NCBI GenBank assembly: GCA_015680685.1
Contig: MNCI01001992.1
Span: 294,873-358,872 of the forward strand
Length of the DNA: 64,000 nt
Source: Gnetum montanum
Taxonomy: Eukaryota > Streptophyta > Gnetopsida > Gnetales > Gnetaceae
Reading direction: 5' to 3'
Shown: positions 12,364 through 22,700 of the stretch, piece after piece
Layout of the letters: every line of letters starts with the position of its first letter
Numbering within the stretch: position 1 is the first letter of the stretch
Position numbers and translations under genes: made by a program
Notes under the pieces: model-generated
The model's input: the letters and a program-made list of their open reading frames with translations, nothing else
The model's database searches: none
What the model was told of the DNA's origin: nothing

Positions 12364-12383
12364 TTCATTCAGTCATGGGGATA
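12364..12383 (+). other. E1 polypurine tract
   Basis: TTCATTCAGTCATGGGGATA sits directly before the 3' LTR. P4 and M1 carry near copies at the same place. This is the expected primer for plus-strand synthesis, although the purine run itself is short (GGGGA). Confidence 0.65.
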
Positions 12384-13276
12384 TGATGAAGCATCATTAT
12401 GTCATGTCAACGGGCCTCTATCAATGGAGCCCCATTTACATGGTGTTGCCCTATCGTAGCATTTGCTACATTGCTGGGGCCTTGTCAATGTAGTACTATA
12501 GCAAAAATTATAAATATGAGCTCTTAGTTGTGTTTATGGGCATCATATTTATAGTAGTAGATGAAATCTTTTAGTTCTTACATTTGAAAGTTGGAATATT
12601 TCTCCCAAGTGCCTGCAATAGGAGTCATTAAGTGTACAAATATTTATTTGAGCATTGTTGTACCTAAGCATAATAGTGTGTATGGAAATAAATACAAGCT
12701 TCTTGATAAACCTTGTAGCATTCTAGATAATTTAGATATTTATTTATTCCTTTAAATGTTTTTAGTTAATTATTTAATGTTTTCAAGTAATTAAGCTAAC
12801 TAAGCAAGATAAGCTAGATAGATTAAATATATAAGTATGACCACTTCAAGTGTAACACGTATTCGCTTGGTAATCCTAGTAGCATTATTACTTGGTGCAC
12901 CTAGTAGCATAGTGCTTGGTAACCTAGTAGTGGATACATGGGTTCAGGATGTGTATAAAAAGTGGGATTATGTTAGGATTAGTTAAAGATTAGCTTGTTA
13001 AATTAAATTAGTTATTAAACTACTCTATCTCTCTCTTCAAGCACCAAAATCACAAAACACAAAAGGACAAAAAGCATATGCCTCAATTACTCTTAACCAT
13101 ACCATTATGCTTCACAAGTGTAATTAGGAAGATAATGAATGACCTTGGGGCAAGGTTCACATCCTAGAAGACTAGTGCACTAGAAGCTATAAAGTCCACA
13201 AAATTCAACTAGATCATGCATGATTGCTCTGTGATTTGTATGGTTGGGCATGGAAGTATCCTTTAACCACTCATTA
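12384..13276 (+). repeat. E1 3' LTR (893 bp)
   Basis: It starts TGATGAAGCATC and ends ACCACTCATTA. The U3 (12400-12500) has short repeats of the TCAACGG/TCAATGG/TCAATGTAG kind, then a TATA-like ATTATAAATATGAG at about 12508-12521. The R/U5 text resembles that of P2 and P4. The other LTR should lie left of the window. Confidence 0.75.
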
Positions 13277-14302
13277 ATAGTTAAATAAGAGTATCTTTTA
13301 TGAAATTCCTTGTTGAGCTTAGAGGGTTTGGACAATTTGTAATAGATTGAATTGGAATAGTTTTATTATGAAGTGTTTTCTCATGTTAATTTATCTCACT
13401 AAAATGTTTGAGATTCATACAAATCTACTTTCTTTTCTTTTCTCTTACTAAATCCTTTAAATCTTGATCTATTTCTAGTTTTCATGTGAAATTTTCTCTC
13501 TAGGGAAAATCAGGAGTAGCAGAATTATGCTCAAACATTTTTGTTAAATTTTATTTGTTACAAGTAATGTACTATAGAGACTATATAGACTAAGTGATTT
13601 GATAAAATAGAAACTTTCAATAACTCATAGTATTTGACAAAGTTAGCTAAATTTATTTTATGATAGCCAATTATAGTTTTATACACAAACCCAAGTATTT
13701 CAACATTCATAATAGCAAACACATAGTCACGATTAGTCTGTTTCATCATCACTGCATTTATTTGGAGGTATCTAGGCCTTAGTATTACTAAAGACCAGCA
13801 AGCACCTAAACCTTGTTTGAAGAACACCTTCATTTCCCATGGCCTCAGTCACAAGATCAAAGGCATAACATTGACGATACCAAATGATCACTAACAATAT
13901 GGATCTAGGAGCCATGTGTGAAGCTAGATGCTTACCCTGTCATGATATTAATAAGAGTTACTTGCACATACTTAGAAAAGGAAACAAGGATCAAGTGCAA
14001 ATGGGAATAGAAAATAAAACTAGTAAAAATATTTAAAGTAATAAAAATTCTAAGTGTTGGAAAGGACCTATAGACTGGTAGGTGTTTAAATTTATGATAG
14101 TAGAAATCCTATTGATCGTTCTTTTAGTTCCAGAAATGTTTCTATATTCTTTCTATTTCTACAAGAACACCTCTACAAACTAAGTATTGAGATAGTTATT
14201 ACATGATCATAAATTATGTTTGAATTAATATAACCTTTGACAAATCAATGATTATAAAATGAAGGGTCATAAATTCTCTAATCAAATATAGACTTAGTTT
14301 AC
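13277..14302. other. Unassigned AT-rich spacer
   Basis: No element hallmark is visible. A 91-codon open stretch on the minus strand (13558-13833) has no motif I recognise and may be chance or an old transposon remnant. Confidence 0.3.
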
Positions 14303-15327
14303 TGATGAGTGATGAGGTACCCCTACACTCAACCATATGAAATGAGTGTAGCACATGTGATCCAGTCGAACTCCGCAGACTAAGTGCCTACACGCCCCAT
14401 GGAACACTTTGGGTTAATCATTTGTTGTCTTCCTAGACTTACTTGTGTTTGTCACGGTGTATGGTTAAGTAAGTTCGAGGTATATGATTTTTATAGTCTT
14501 TTATGTGTTATGTCTTCTATGTTAAAGGATGAAGGGTTGAGAAACTAACTAACTCTAACTAATAAACTAAGTCTAAATTAACTAGCATCAGCATCTGTTC
14601 CCACTTACCATACACACCCTGAACTGATGCAACAGTGGCTACCAAATGCTAATCGTTACTGGGATCACCACGTGTAACACACATGCTCAAAGTGGTCGTA
14701 CTGAGGCACCTAACTAGGAGGAAAGGGTTGAGAGATCCTAATCTAGCCTAAGTGTGATGAGCAGTCGATTCCTTGACTAACCGTACAAATCATGATGCAT
14801 GACTACCACTAGGATTACCAAGCACAGATCCTAGATACACCACTGGGTTACCAAGTAGTCACACTAGATGCTCATAATCAAGTCGTACTCATACCACATG
14901 CGATGAGCAGCCGATTCCTTGACTATCCATACACATTCTTAGATGCTTATAACCAAGTCGTACTCATTCTGCATTACTAGGAAAGCAGTAAATAACATTA
15001 AATAAAACCCTATTCCATGCACTACAAGGTTTATCCAAGAAGCTCATCTTTATTTCCATACACAACTTGTGTTCAGTTACAATGTTGCTCGAATAAAGAT
15101 TTGTTCACTTTAGGACTCCTACTGCGGGCACATGGAAAATATTCTATCTCTGGAGTGATCAAACTGCCAGAGTTTCCCTACTTCTAAACCAGGATGGAGA
15201 AACAAGGGAGAGCTGCCTCTTATTTATAGATATGACGGTGGACCATGATATCATGTACATGATATCGTAGGGGATAACGCGATATCGCATACGCGATATT
15301 GTGGCTCATGTGAATCGCGTCTCATCA
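14303..15327 (-). repeat. S1: solo LTR of the M1 subfamily
   Basis: On the minus strand it runs from TGATGAGACGCGATTC (complement at 15327) to ..CTCATCACTCATCA (complement at 14303), and is clearly related to the M1 LTRs. Neither a primer site nor a polypurine tract flanks it. The flanks TTTAC (14298-14302) and TCTAC (15328-15332) look like a 5-bp target duplication with one change. It is longer than the M1 LTRs (1025 against about 815 bp), partly because of an internal duplication: GATGAGCAGYCGATTCCTTG occurs at about 14757 and 14901. The U3 (15225-15320) holds about five GATATC-type palindromes. Confidence 0.75.
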
Positions 15328-18150
15328 TCTACCATATGCAAACTAGAAATGGTAGGGAGTGATGAAAAGTTGTGGTTTTTTAATGTTGAAATGATTACTT
15401 ACAAATTATTTGAAAATAAACTCAATGTAAAATGAGTTTCAAACATTGAAATAAAAGTGAAATGCAAAAAAACTAAGTGTAAAATGAATCCTTTAGTTTT
15501 GATGTGATTTTTAACATTAAAAACGATTAAGTGTAAAACATTGAATATTGGCTAAGTGTGAAATGTTTAAAATCCTATAATTTTAATGTGACAAGAAATT
15601 AATGTGATGAGAGAGAAAAATTAACCAAGTGTAGAATGTACATAAGTGTAAAAAAGATATAATATGTTGATGTGGAAAAAGATCCCAAATGTAGATGTTG
15701 TATTGATTTTTAAAAAGAAAGAAAAAATATAGTGTTTACCTTCTATGGAGAGTCAAACCATAAATTAATAGGAGAAGAGAAACTTCTAGAGATATAGAGG
15801 GGAAAAACTAATAAAAAGAGATTATATCTCAAGTAAAATACAAATTAAAAGGGGTAAACAAAACCTTTGAAGAGCTAGATGGACGATGAAAAATTTGTTA
15901 ATGCAGTTGAGAGCTAATTCCAAGCCAACATGGAACAATTTCAACTAATGTTTCCATCACTAATGCAATGGCTAGAAAAACAATGTGAACACATGAAATT
16001 TCTAATCTAGGAGCATTGCAAAAGCCTAAGAATTCTATCTATGGGAGTGATATCAAAAATATAGGAAGATGTTAAGGGTGATAGAGAAGTACATGGGGGC
16101 TACGATGATAGCACACGCTTGTGCTCTTGATCTTACTTTGATGTTGCATGTAGAAAATATTTTTTGTGGTGCTCAAATAGATCTTTCTTTCTATTTTTCC
16201 AATTCCAAGAAGCAAAAATTCCTTAAAAAATCCCCAAAATTTTGGGTGTTCAACCTCTATTTATAAGCCTAGAGTTGTTCCAAATCGGCAAATTGCCAAA
16301 ATTTGAAATGCATTGAGTCACATAAGAATAAAAAAATTATTAAAATGGAAAAATGTGTAGATCACATGAAAATTGAAATTTGAAAATTGGAAAATGCATA
16401 GATCACATGGTCATAGATCACATGGAAAACATGCATTGGGATCCACTAGAAGGTTCGGGAAGATTTTGAATAGGAGAATGACTTGTAGAAATGAGAACCC
16501 AAGTTTCTAACTTATGTAGAAAAAGCCAAAGTGGGTACAATAGATTTCATACTTCAAAATTAACCATAGGTAAATGCATAAAATCACTTAAGGGATATGA
16601 TAAAATTTTTATAAAGCCATATATGTCATATGAAATACTTAGCATTCAAAAATTATCATTTGGAAAAAAATTAATTCACCAAGCATGAAACCTTATAATC
16701 CAATAAGAAATCTTAAACAAGCCATAAAAAAATAAATACTTTACAATATCAATGGAATGCTACAACATCTCTTACATAAATCCTTTTAATGCAAAGTTTA
16801 CATGAACTACAACATAAACCATAGGGTGATTTTAGAAATCCATAATATGATTCCATTTTACAACAATACTTGAATCCTTCATCTACATTGTACCATCTAG
16901 TTTTCTACCATTCTCCATCTAATTTGCACTGCTAACTAAAATCTTCATTCAAATCTTTGATTTACAATATACATGGAACATATCTAGGAAGGGTTAGAAT
17001 ACCTTCAGCGTAGAGGAAACCATCTTGATAATTCCAAAAACAAAGTTGTAAGATGGGGCTTACATGTTAAAATTACACAGTGGTGGATCCAACATAAAAA
17101 ATTAACTTAATTATTTATCCTAATCATTAACACAATAATTAATGTAATATTTACCATTAACTGATGATTCACTATTATTAGTCACATTCTATGAGTTACA
17201 TTATCAAACATTAAAATATCTATAAGGATAGTACTAACTTAAATTAATCATTAAGAATTTTTCAATTGGAGATCTCACCTACTAGACCATCCTCATGTAA
17301 TTCTAACTATTAGATTGTGCTTAAGCTATATTAACCCTACAACTATCCTAAGTCCTAACTTCTCACTATCACCTAAGGTTTTCTAATACTCTATTGCATC
17401 CACTAGGTTGATGGACTAACCTTGAAGTTAATTTATCATGATCGAATAGTTGTTACCATACTAGTTACATTTTGTGAAATCATGATAGTTTATGAAATGC
17501 TAATGTTATTTCATAGCTTTTCAACACTAAGGACACACTCATATGCACCTAGAATGTTATTGATACCAATACTATAAGATGTTGTTGATGCCATGTTATT
17601 CTAAATTTTTTTTTCTACCATGGCAACTTACATCACAACCCCTATATCTATTGTGACATACATTGATGTCATACATTAGTCTTGCAAACTTGCAACAAAT
17701 TATACAAATCATGATGTGCAAAATAAAATTATTGAATAGGTTGCTTCCACTTTCTAAAGGGAATAAAATGTCAAAAATATCAGAGTTCAAAAAGGAAGCA
17801 TAGTAATATATGAAGATAATTAATTCAAAGCACAAAATCTTAAATCATAGTTTAGGATATCAAAAAGAAAAGATAGTCAATATTTGAGATATGGAAACTA
17901 ATGTCCAAAAAATATGTAAGAAGAACCATTTCATCTATCTAAGATTAAATTAAAGGGAACCTTCATACACATCCATAAGCCATGGATTTATAAGATCATT
18001 CCAAGAGAAAATAATGCATAGCAAAATTAGGTTTAGATATGAAACTACTAAGAAGAGCCTCCATGCATAGCCATGAGAAGAAATCAATAGCAATATAGAA
18101 GTAATGAAATTATGCTAAAAGAGTTAGTCATTACCAAGTATTAATTATTG
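15328..18150. other. Unassigned AT-rich region
   Basis: I see no complete gene. At 15430-15660 the motif CTAAGTGTAAAATG and variants recur irregularly. At about 15883-16060 a broken plus-strand frame (MDDEKFVNAVES.FQANMEQF) resembles in style the start of a retrotransposon gag, but the match is weak. A TATA-like CTATTTATAAG lies at 16256-16266. The 65-codon frames at 16069 and 16491 and the 79-codon minus frame at 17596-17835 show no known motif. Confidence 0.3.
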
Positions 18151-18154
18151 AATT

Positions 18155-19127
18155 TTTGATATGCCAAAACCTTAAGGAAAATGGAAAACAAAGAATTTTT
18201 GTTATGGATGATGTGTTTACAGGTCATGAATAAGGACTTAAGGGAATGAAATCTATAATAGGTTGTCAAAATGGAGAATTCATAGGTAAAATGAGAGAAT
18301 GGATACATAAGGATGAAAATGAAAGCTAAAAACAAAATGAAGATTCTCCAAGGACTTAGAGAAAGTCTAATTAACAAGAAGAAGCCTCAGGAACTAGAGC
18401 TCAATAATTGAGGAGATGTCTCCATGCCATAGTAGATGTCTTTTTTACAAGGAAAGAAATCATAGGAAGATGCCTTCTTGAAATAGTTGACATCTTCATC
18501 AAAGAGTAGATGTCTCCCTAGAGACATCCCACTTCAAAAAGAGATGTCTCTCTAGAATTGAGGTAGATCTTAAGTAGACATCCTAACTTCGAAAGAGACA
18601 TCTACACTAGCCATCGGGTAGCTGTTACACAAATTCTAAGGCATTTTTGATAACTTTGATGCCATAAGAAGACACCAAATTCTTGGAAAAAGTACAAGCA
18701 ATGTTAACATCAAAGCCATCATTATCATATCTATGCTATTGCATTCTTATCCTTCATTATCACATCATTTGCTTGTTTGTATTCTATGTTGAGCCTAAAT
18801 GATAGGGTCTTGTAATTATAGTTACATTCTTTCCTTGCGTTTTACATTCTTTTTTATTTCCCTACGAGGATGATGTGCTTGTTGTGAGAAGGCATCTATA
18901 TTGAGATTGTTAGGATCCTATGGGATTGAGTGGTTTTGTAGTGTCAAAACACTCTAGAGTAGTGCTCAATTTTGTAAAGGTTGTGGGATCCCTGAAATCA
19001 CATTCTGAGGCTGTTGGGACCTTCCTAGGTTAAGTGGTTTTGTAGTGATGAAACACTCTAGAGAAGAGCTCAAAGCTTGTACAAGGTGTGGTGCCCTTCA
19101 AACTACATTTTGGAAGAAACAAAGTTT
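18155..19127. repeat. R1: LTR-like block, first copy
   Basis: The text from TTTTGATATGCCAAAACC (18155) onward recurs, diverged, at about 61395-62345 (R2). Both contain a field of GATGTCTC/GAGACATC words (here 18410-18610), then CTACACTAGCCAT.., a GATGTGCTTGTTGTGAGAAGGCAT block, and GTTGGGACC..TTAAGTGGTT. The 3' end holds a two-copy tandem repeat of about 105 bp (18908-19120). M1 inserted just downstream, at 19132. I take it as an LTR or LTR fragment because of this layout; its ends and family are not certain. Confidence 0.45.
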
Positions 19128-19132
19128 ATAGC

Positions 19133-19946
19133 CGATGAGTGGCAAGGTACCTCTACACTCAACCATATGAATACAAGCATTACACACGTGATCCGATCGA
19201 ACTCCACAGACTAAGTGCCTACATGCCTTATGGAATACTTAAGGTTAATCATTCATTGTCTTCCCAGACTTACTTGTATTTTTCATGATTGTATGATTAA
19301 GTAAGTCTAAGGTATGTGATTTTAATAGTTTTTATATTGATCTCCTATGCTAATGAGATGAAGGATGAAGAGACTAATTAACTAACTTTAACTAACTAAC
19401 TAAGCCTTAATTAACCTAGAATTAGCATCCATTCCCACTTACCGTTTACACCTTGAACCAATGCAACCTTAGTTACCAAATGCTATTGGTTACTGGGATC
19501 ACCAAGCGTAACAGACGTGCTTGAAGTGGTCGTACTGAATGCACTTAACTATGGGAGAAGGGTTGAGAGAGATTTAATTAACTAATAAAGCATTTAAATG
19601 ATGAACAATAAATAATAGAAAATAAAGTCCTAATTAGCCCAGTCCATGCACTACAAAGTTTATCCAAGAAGTTCGTCTTTATTTCTGTACACAAACTTGT
19701 GTTCAAGTATAATATTTGCTCGAATAAAGATCTATTCACTTTGGAGCTCCTACTACGGACACATGGAAATTATTCTATCTCTAGAGAGGAAAAAATACTA
19801 GAGTTTCACTACAGTTTAGGCCTAAAACTAGAAACAAGGGAGAGTTGCCTCTTATTTATAGACTTGGTGACGCACCACGATATCACATACGCAATATCGC
19901 GGGGGATGATGCGATATCATGGCCCATGCGATATCATATCCCATCA
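19133..19946 (-). repeat. M1 3' LTR (814 bp)
   Basis: On the minus strand it starts TGATGGGATATGATATCG and ends at 19133 with ..CCACTCATCG. The U3 carries about four GATATC-type palindromes (19880-19940), about half as many as the 5' LTR of the same element. A TATA-like CTATAAATAAGAGG lies on the minus strand at about 19849-19862. Confidence 0.85.
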
Positions 19947-19968
19947 TACCCCCATGACTGAATGAAAG
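19947..19968 (-). other. M1 polypurine tract
   Basis: The minus strand reads TTTCATTCAGTCATGGGGGTA directly before the 3' LTR. The first part of this text, TTCAGTCATGGGGG, recurs inside the element at 21852-21872. Confidence 0.7.
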
Positions 19969-21850
19969 CTCGTCCTTGAGTTCCTTTCAAAATGTTAGGA
20001 AGGTATGGGATTATTGACTCAAATGGAACTAATGGTGAATGAGATGACATGTGAATGGATCATCATTACATAACAAAAGAAAACTGGTGTTCAGGAAAAC
20101 AAGAGTGAACACTTTATACATTTGACATCATGCCTCATTTGGTAGGTGAGAGAGAAGAGAGAAGAGAAAAGAAGTCTGCTACTACCAATGCCAAGATTGT
20201 GCCTTTCATTGTTCATCTATAAGCACATCATTGATCTTGTTTCTTACATAGCTGCTTCAGCACCAATCCATTCCAAGTATCCCCTCTAGATCCAATCCGT
20301 TGTTGTATGATTGACATCTACACACACAATACAGTCTTTGTATTAGCAAGGGTAAATGAATTTCAATGTAGTTGATACCTTGCCTTAGGGAAAGGTCCAT
20401 TGGCTGAGTTGTGGTATGGCTGATACGGGTCTAGAGATATAATCATGGTGACTACTGAAGGTGTAGGGGCTAGGAGAAAATCAAAAAAATTGGACTAGGA
20501 CCCCCATGACTAAGAGTGAACCTCCAGTAGCGATAGAATGGAGAAAGAAAAAGAACAAGAAATATGGAGAAAAAGAGACAACTATAACATCGATGAAATG
20601 GATGTCAAGATGGAAATGAACAAAATAGAGTGGATTGAAAAAATGTTAAGGGAAAGAATTTAACAAATGCACCAAATAAGAATGCTAGTGGATCCTCCCC
20701 AAAGTAGGCTCATGCCCTTAATCCCCTGACAAACCCACATTCAAAGAGTCCATAGGCTCTGGGAATGTCAATTGGAATAAGAGTTAAAGTCTTAACCAAA
20801 AGAATTTACCGAAAAGAAAACAATGCATCCACCAAGATATGGACTACTAATACAACTAGCAATGATGTGATAAATGGGGAAAGAAGGATGGAAAGGAGAG
20901 AGTGGAATGGTGTCTCAAGAACAAGGTGGTGTACAACCCCTTATGTGTTTCATGATTAATGTGACATAGTAGATTCCATTTCAAGTCCAGCATCAAACAA
21001 ACCACATCCAGTGACTTTGCATTAATGCATTTGGCCAATCCATCCACTTGAATAACAATAATGCCTCCCCCAAGAGCCACCACCATTCCGACGAAACAAA
21101 GGAGAAGAGAGAATGAGAAGTGAGAAGGTCCTTAGTTAGAGGGAACATGTTTATTTTAGTTCCATATCCAGTGATTGTAGCCAACATGATTATTTTGTCT
21201 AAGGGATGTGCTTTGAATTCACTTTTTTTTTTCTTTTTTTTTTTGTTTTTTATGCATGAGAACCACACCATGCAAAGACTTATTATTTGTATTTACTCAG
21301 CTTCCCGATAATTGGGTAACGTCAAAACGATAAGAAAACTCAAGGAGAAAGCATTAAAGCACCCAAGAGAATGGCCAACACAAATGCACCAAGTTCCCTT
21401 AAAGTCACACCCTTTTCAAGCCTTGAGTCCTCCTTAGTTTGAGAAATGTCTAGTCACCAATTCATTATAGTTCTTATTATTGAAAAAGGGACTGTACAGT
21501 TCCAAGCCAAGAGAGACCATAGAAATTTTTTGATGAATGGATGAAGTAGAATCACTGCCTATCATATCAAAAGAAACATACCTTAGTATCAACATCGTAA
21601 CTTAAAGGTAAAAACCAAACATTAGCAATCAATAGGAAAATAGTTCATACCATCATGAAGAATACTTATTAAATGACAAACTTGACAAGATGGATAACAC
21701 ACACACACACAAAGAAATGAAAAAGTCTAATGATGTTGTAAAACAAAAATAAGAAAATTTAAAGAAATTTCTAAAACAAAAATATGCAAAACAAAAATGT
21801 GTAAAACAAAAACATAAAAGAACTGAGGGACCCAAATGATTAGCATAGGT
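19969..21850 (-). other. M1 post-pol region, remnant of the leader and ORF3
   Basis: On the minus strand, after the internal purine box, there is a T-rich tract (about 21700-21840), a CA/GT microsatellite (21692-21712), blocks shared with the E1 spacer (TTCAAAGCACATCCCTTAGA at about 21205-21220), and a poly-T/A tract (21222-21255). No intact ORF3 is visible; small frames such as 20856-21086 match nothing I know. Much of this is probably decayed leader and 3' coding sequence. Confidence 0.45.
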
Positions 21851-21851
21851 G

Positions 21852-21872
21852 GCCATCTCCCCCATGACTGAA
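21852..21872 (-). other. M1 internal polypurine-tract-like box
   Basis: The minus strand reads TTGAATTCAGTCATGGGGGA, sharing TTCAGTCATGGGGG exactly with the terminal polypurine tract at 19947-19968. It sits at the 3' border of the pol deletion, where P2 has the same box after integrase. Confidence 0.55.
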
Positions 21873-22079
21873 TTCAAAGGGAGAGATCCAAAATAATGAG
21901 TGTCTATTTGAATTTCTTAAAAGTATCCAACTTCTCCCAATTGATGTTCTTAGATTGAGGGGTGGAAGTCAACGATGCTCATATTCCAATGTATCTATGT
22001 CTTTGTTGTTAGTGTGGGTTGTTCCCCCAGTTTGTTCCATGCATGTTGGTGGACTGCTTTCTTGATCAGCTATCAACCA

Positions 22080-22700
22080 CTAGGTGTTCTCTTGTTGTGT
22101 GGTTGCTACATACAGGCACCATTGTATTTGAGTTTCTTGGGCACATGAGTTGCATGTAGGGGATGCTGAGCATTCCTTCATGCCATCACCCTCTGAGTCA
22201 CTATATGTAATGCATGGAACTTTCTTCTTCTCGATCTTTCCATAAATATTTTCCTTAGATATTTCCAAGGAAAGATTGCAAATCCCTAGGCACGCATTGA
22301 TGGTGCTGACCCATACCATGCCCATTATAATTTGGAAGTCCCCTTTGTTAATGTTGACTTCTATCACTAGGAAATCAACTGGATATGACCAACCACCCAT
22401 AGTGGTAATGATGTCCTCCACCAATCCCAAGGAAATGATGATGGACTGGTTAGCCAGCTTTAGTTGAATATTTCTCTTCTTAAGTTGGGGTAGGTTCTAG
22501 GGTTGATACATTGCTCGTGAGATTAATTTGACTCTGGAACTTGAATCAAGAAGAGACTTATGTGGTTCATTCCTGGTGACTTGGAGGTAGATTAAGGGAC
22601 TTCGAGGGTCAAAGAGCTTCGTGGGAAGGTGGCCTACGTTGATCCAGTCGGTAACAGTATGTGTTAGCATAACCGTATATGTTAAGCCCTGTTGTTGGTT
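22080..22700 (-). pseudogene. M1 aspartic protease
   Basis: On the minus strand: DWINVGHLPTKLFD, SPLIYLQVTRNEPHK, active-site segment LLDSSSR (Asp kept), then a TAG (complement 22497-22499) at the WNLPP Trp, then GLVEDIITTMGGWSYPVDF and FQIIMGMVWVSTINA, which aligns with the FPIIMGRAWLST block of the other copies. The C-terminal extension (VPCITYSDSEGDG..) leads to the truncated linker. The rest of pol is deleted. The pieces are long open stretches of 166 and 116 codons. Confidence 0.8.

Larger units (their letters stand above)
4687..13276 (+). mobile_element. E1: Athila-like element with the only readable RT-RNaseH-IN of its lineage in the window
   Basis: The order is gag (from the M0 junction), protease, RT, RNaseH, integrase, T-rich spacer, ORF3, polypurine tract, 3' LTR. 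The 5' LTR and gag N-terminus must lie left of the window, because M0 interrupts gag. E1 matches Athila in its RT motifs (FLDGYSGYNQI, FMDDFS). It carries dozens of stop codons, most of them TAG, but few frameshifts in pol. The leader and the first half of ORF3 seen in P2 are missing between about 10490 and 10640. It is the best local stand-in for the autonomous partner of M1, P3 and P4. Confidence 0.85.

Noticed and set aside
13558-13833. A 91-codon minus-strand frame as a possible gene or copia RNase H
   Set aside because: No recognisable motif; context is transposon-derived, so no function is called.
21692-21712. AC repeat as a possible CRISPR or satellite
   Set aside because: It is a simple microsatellite inside M1, duplicated with the filler at about 31090.
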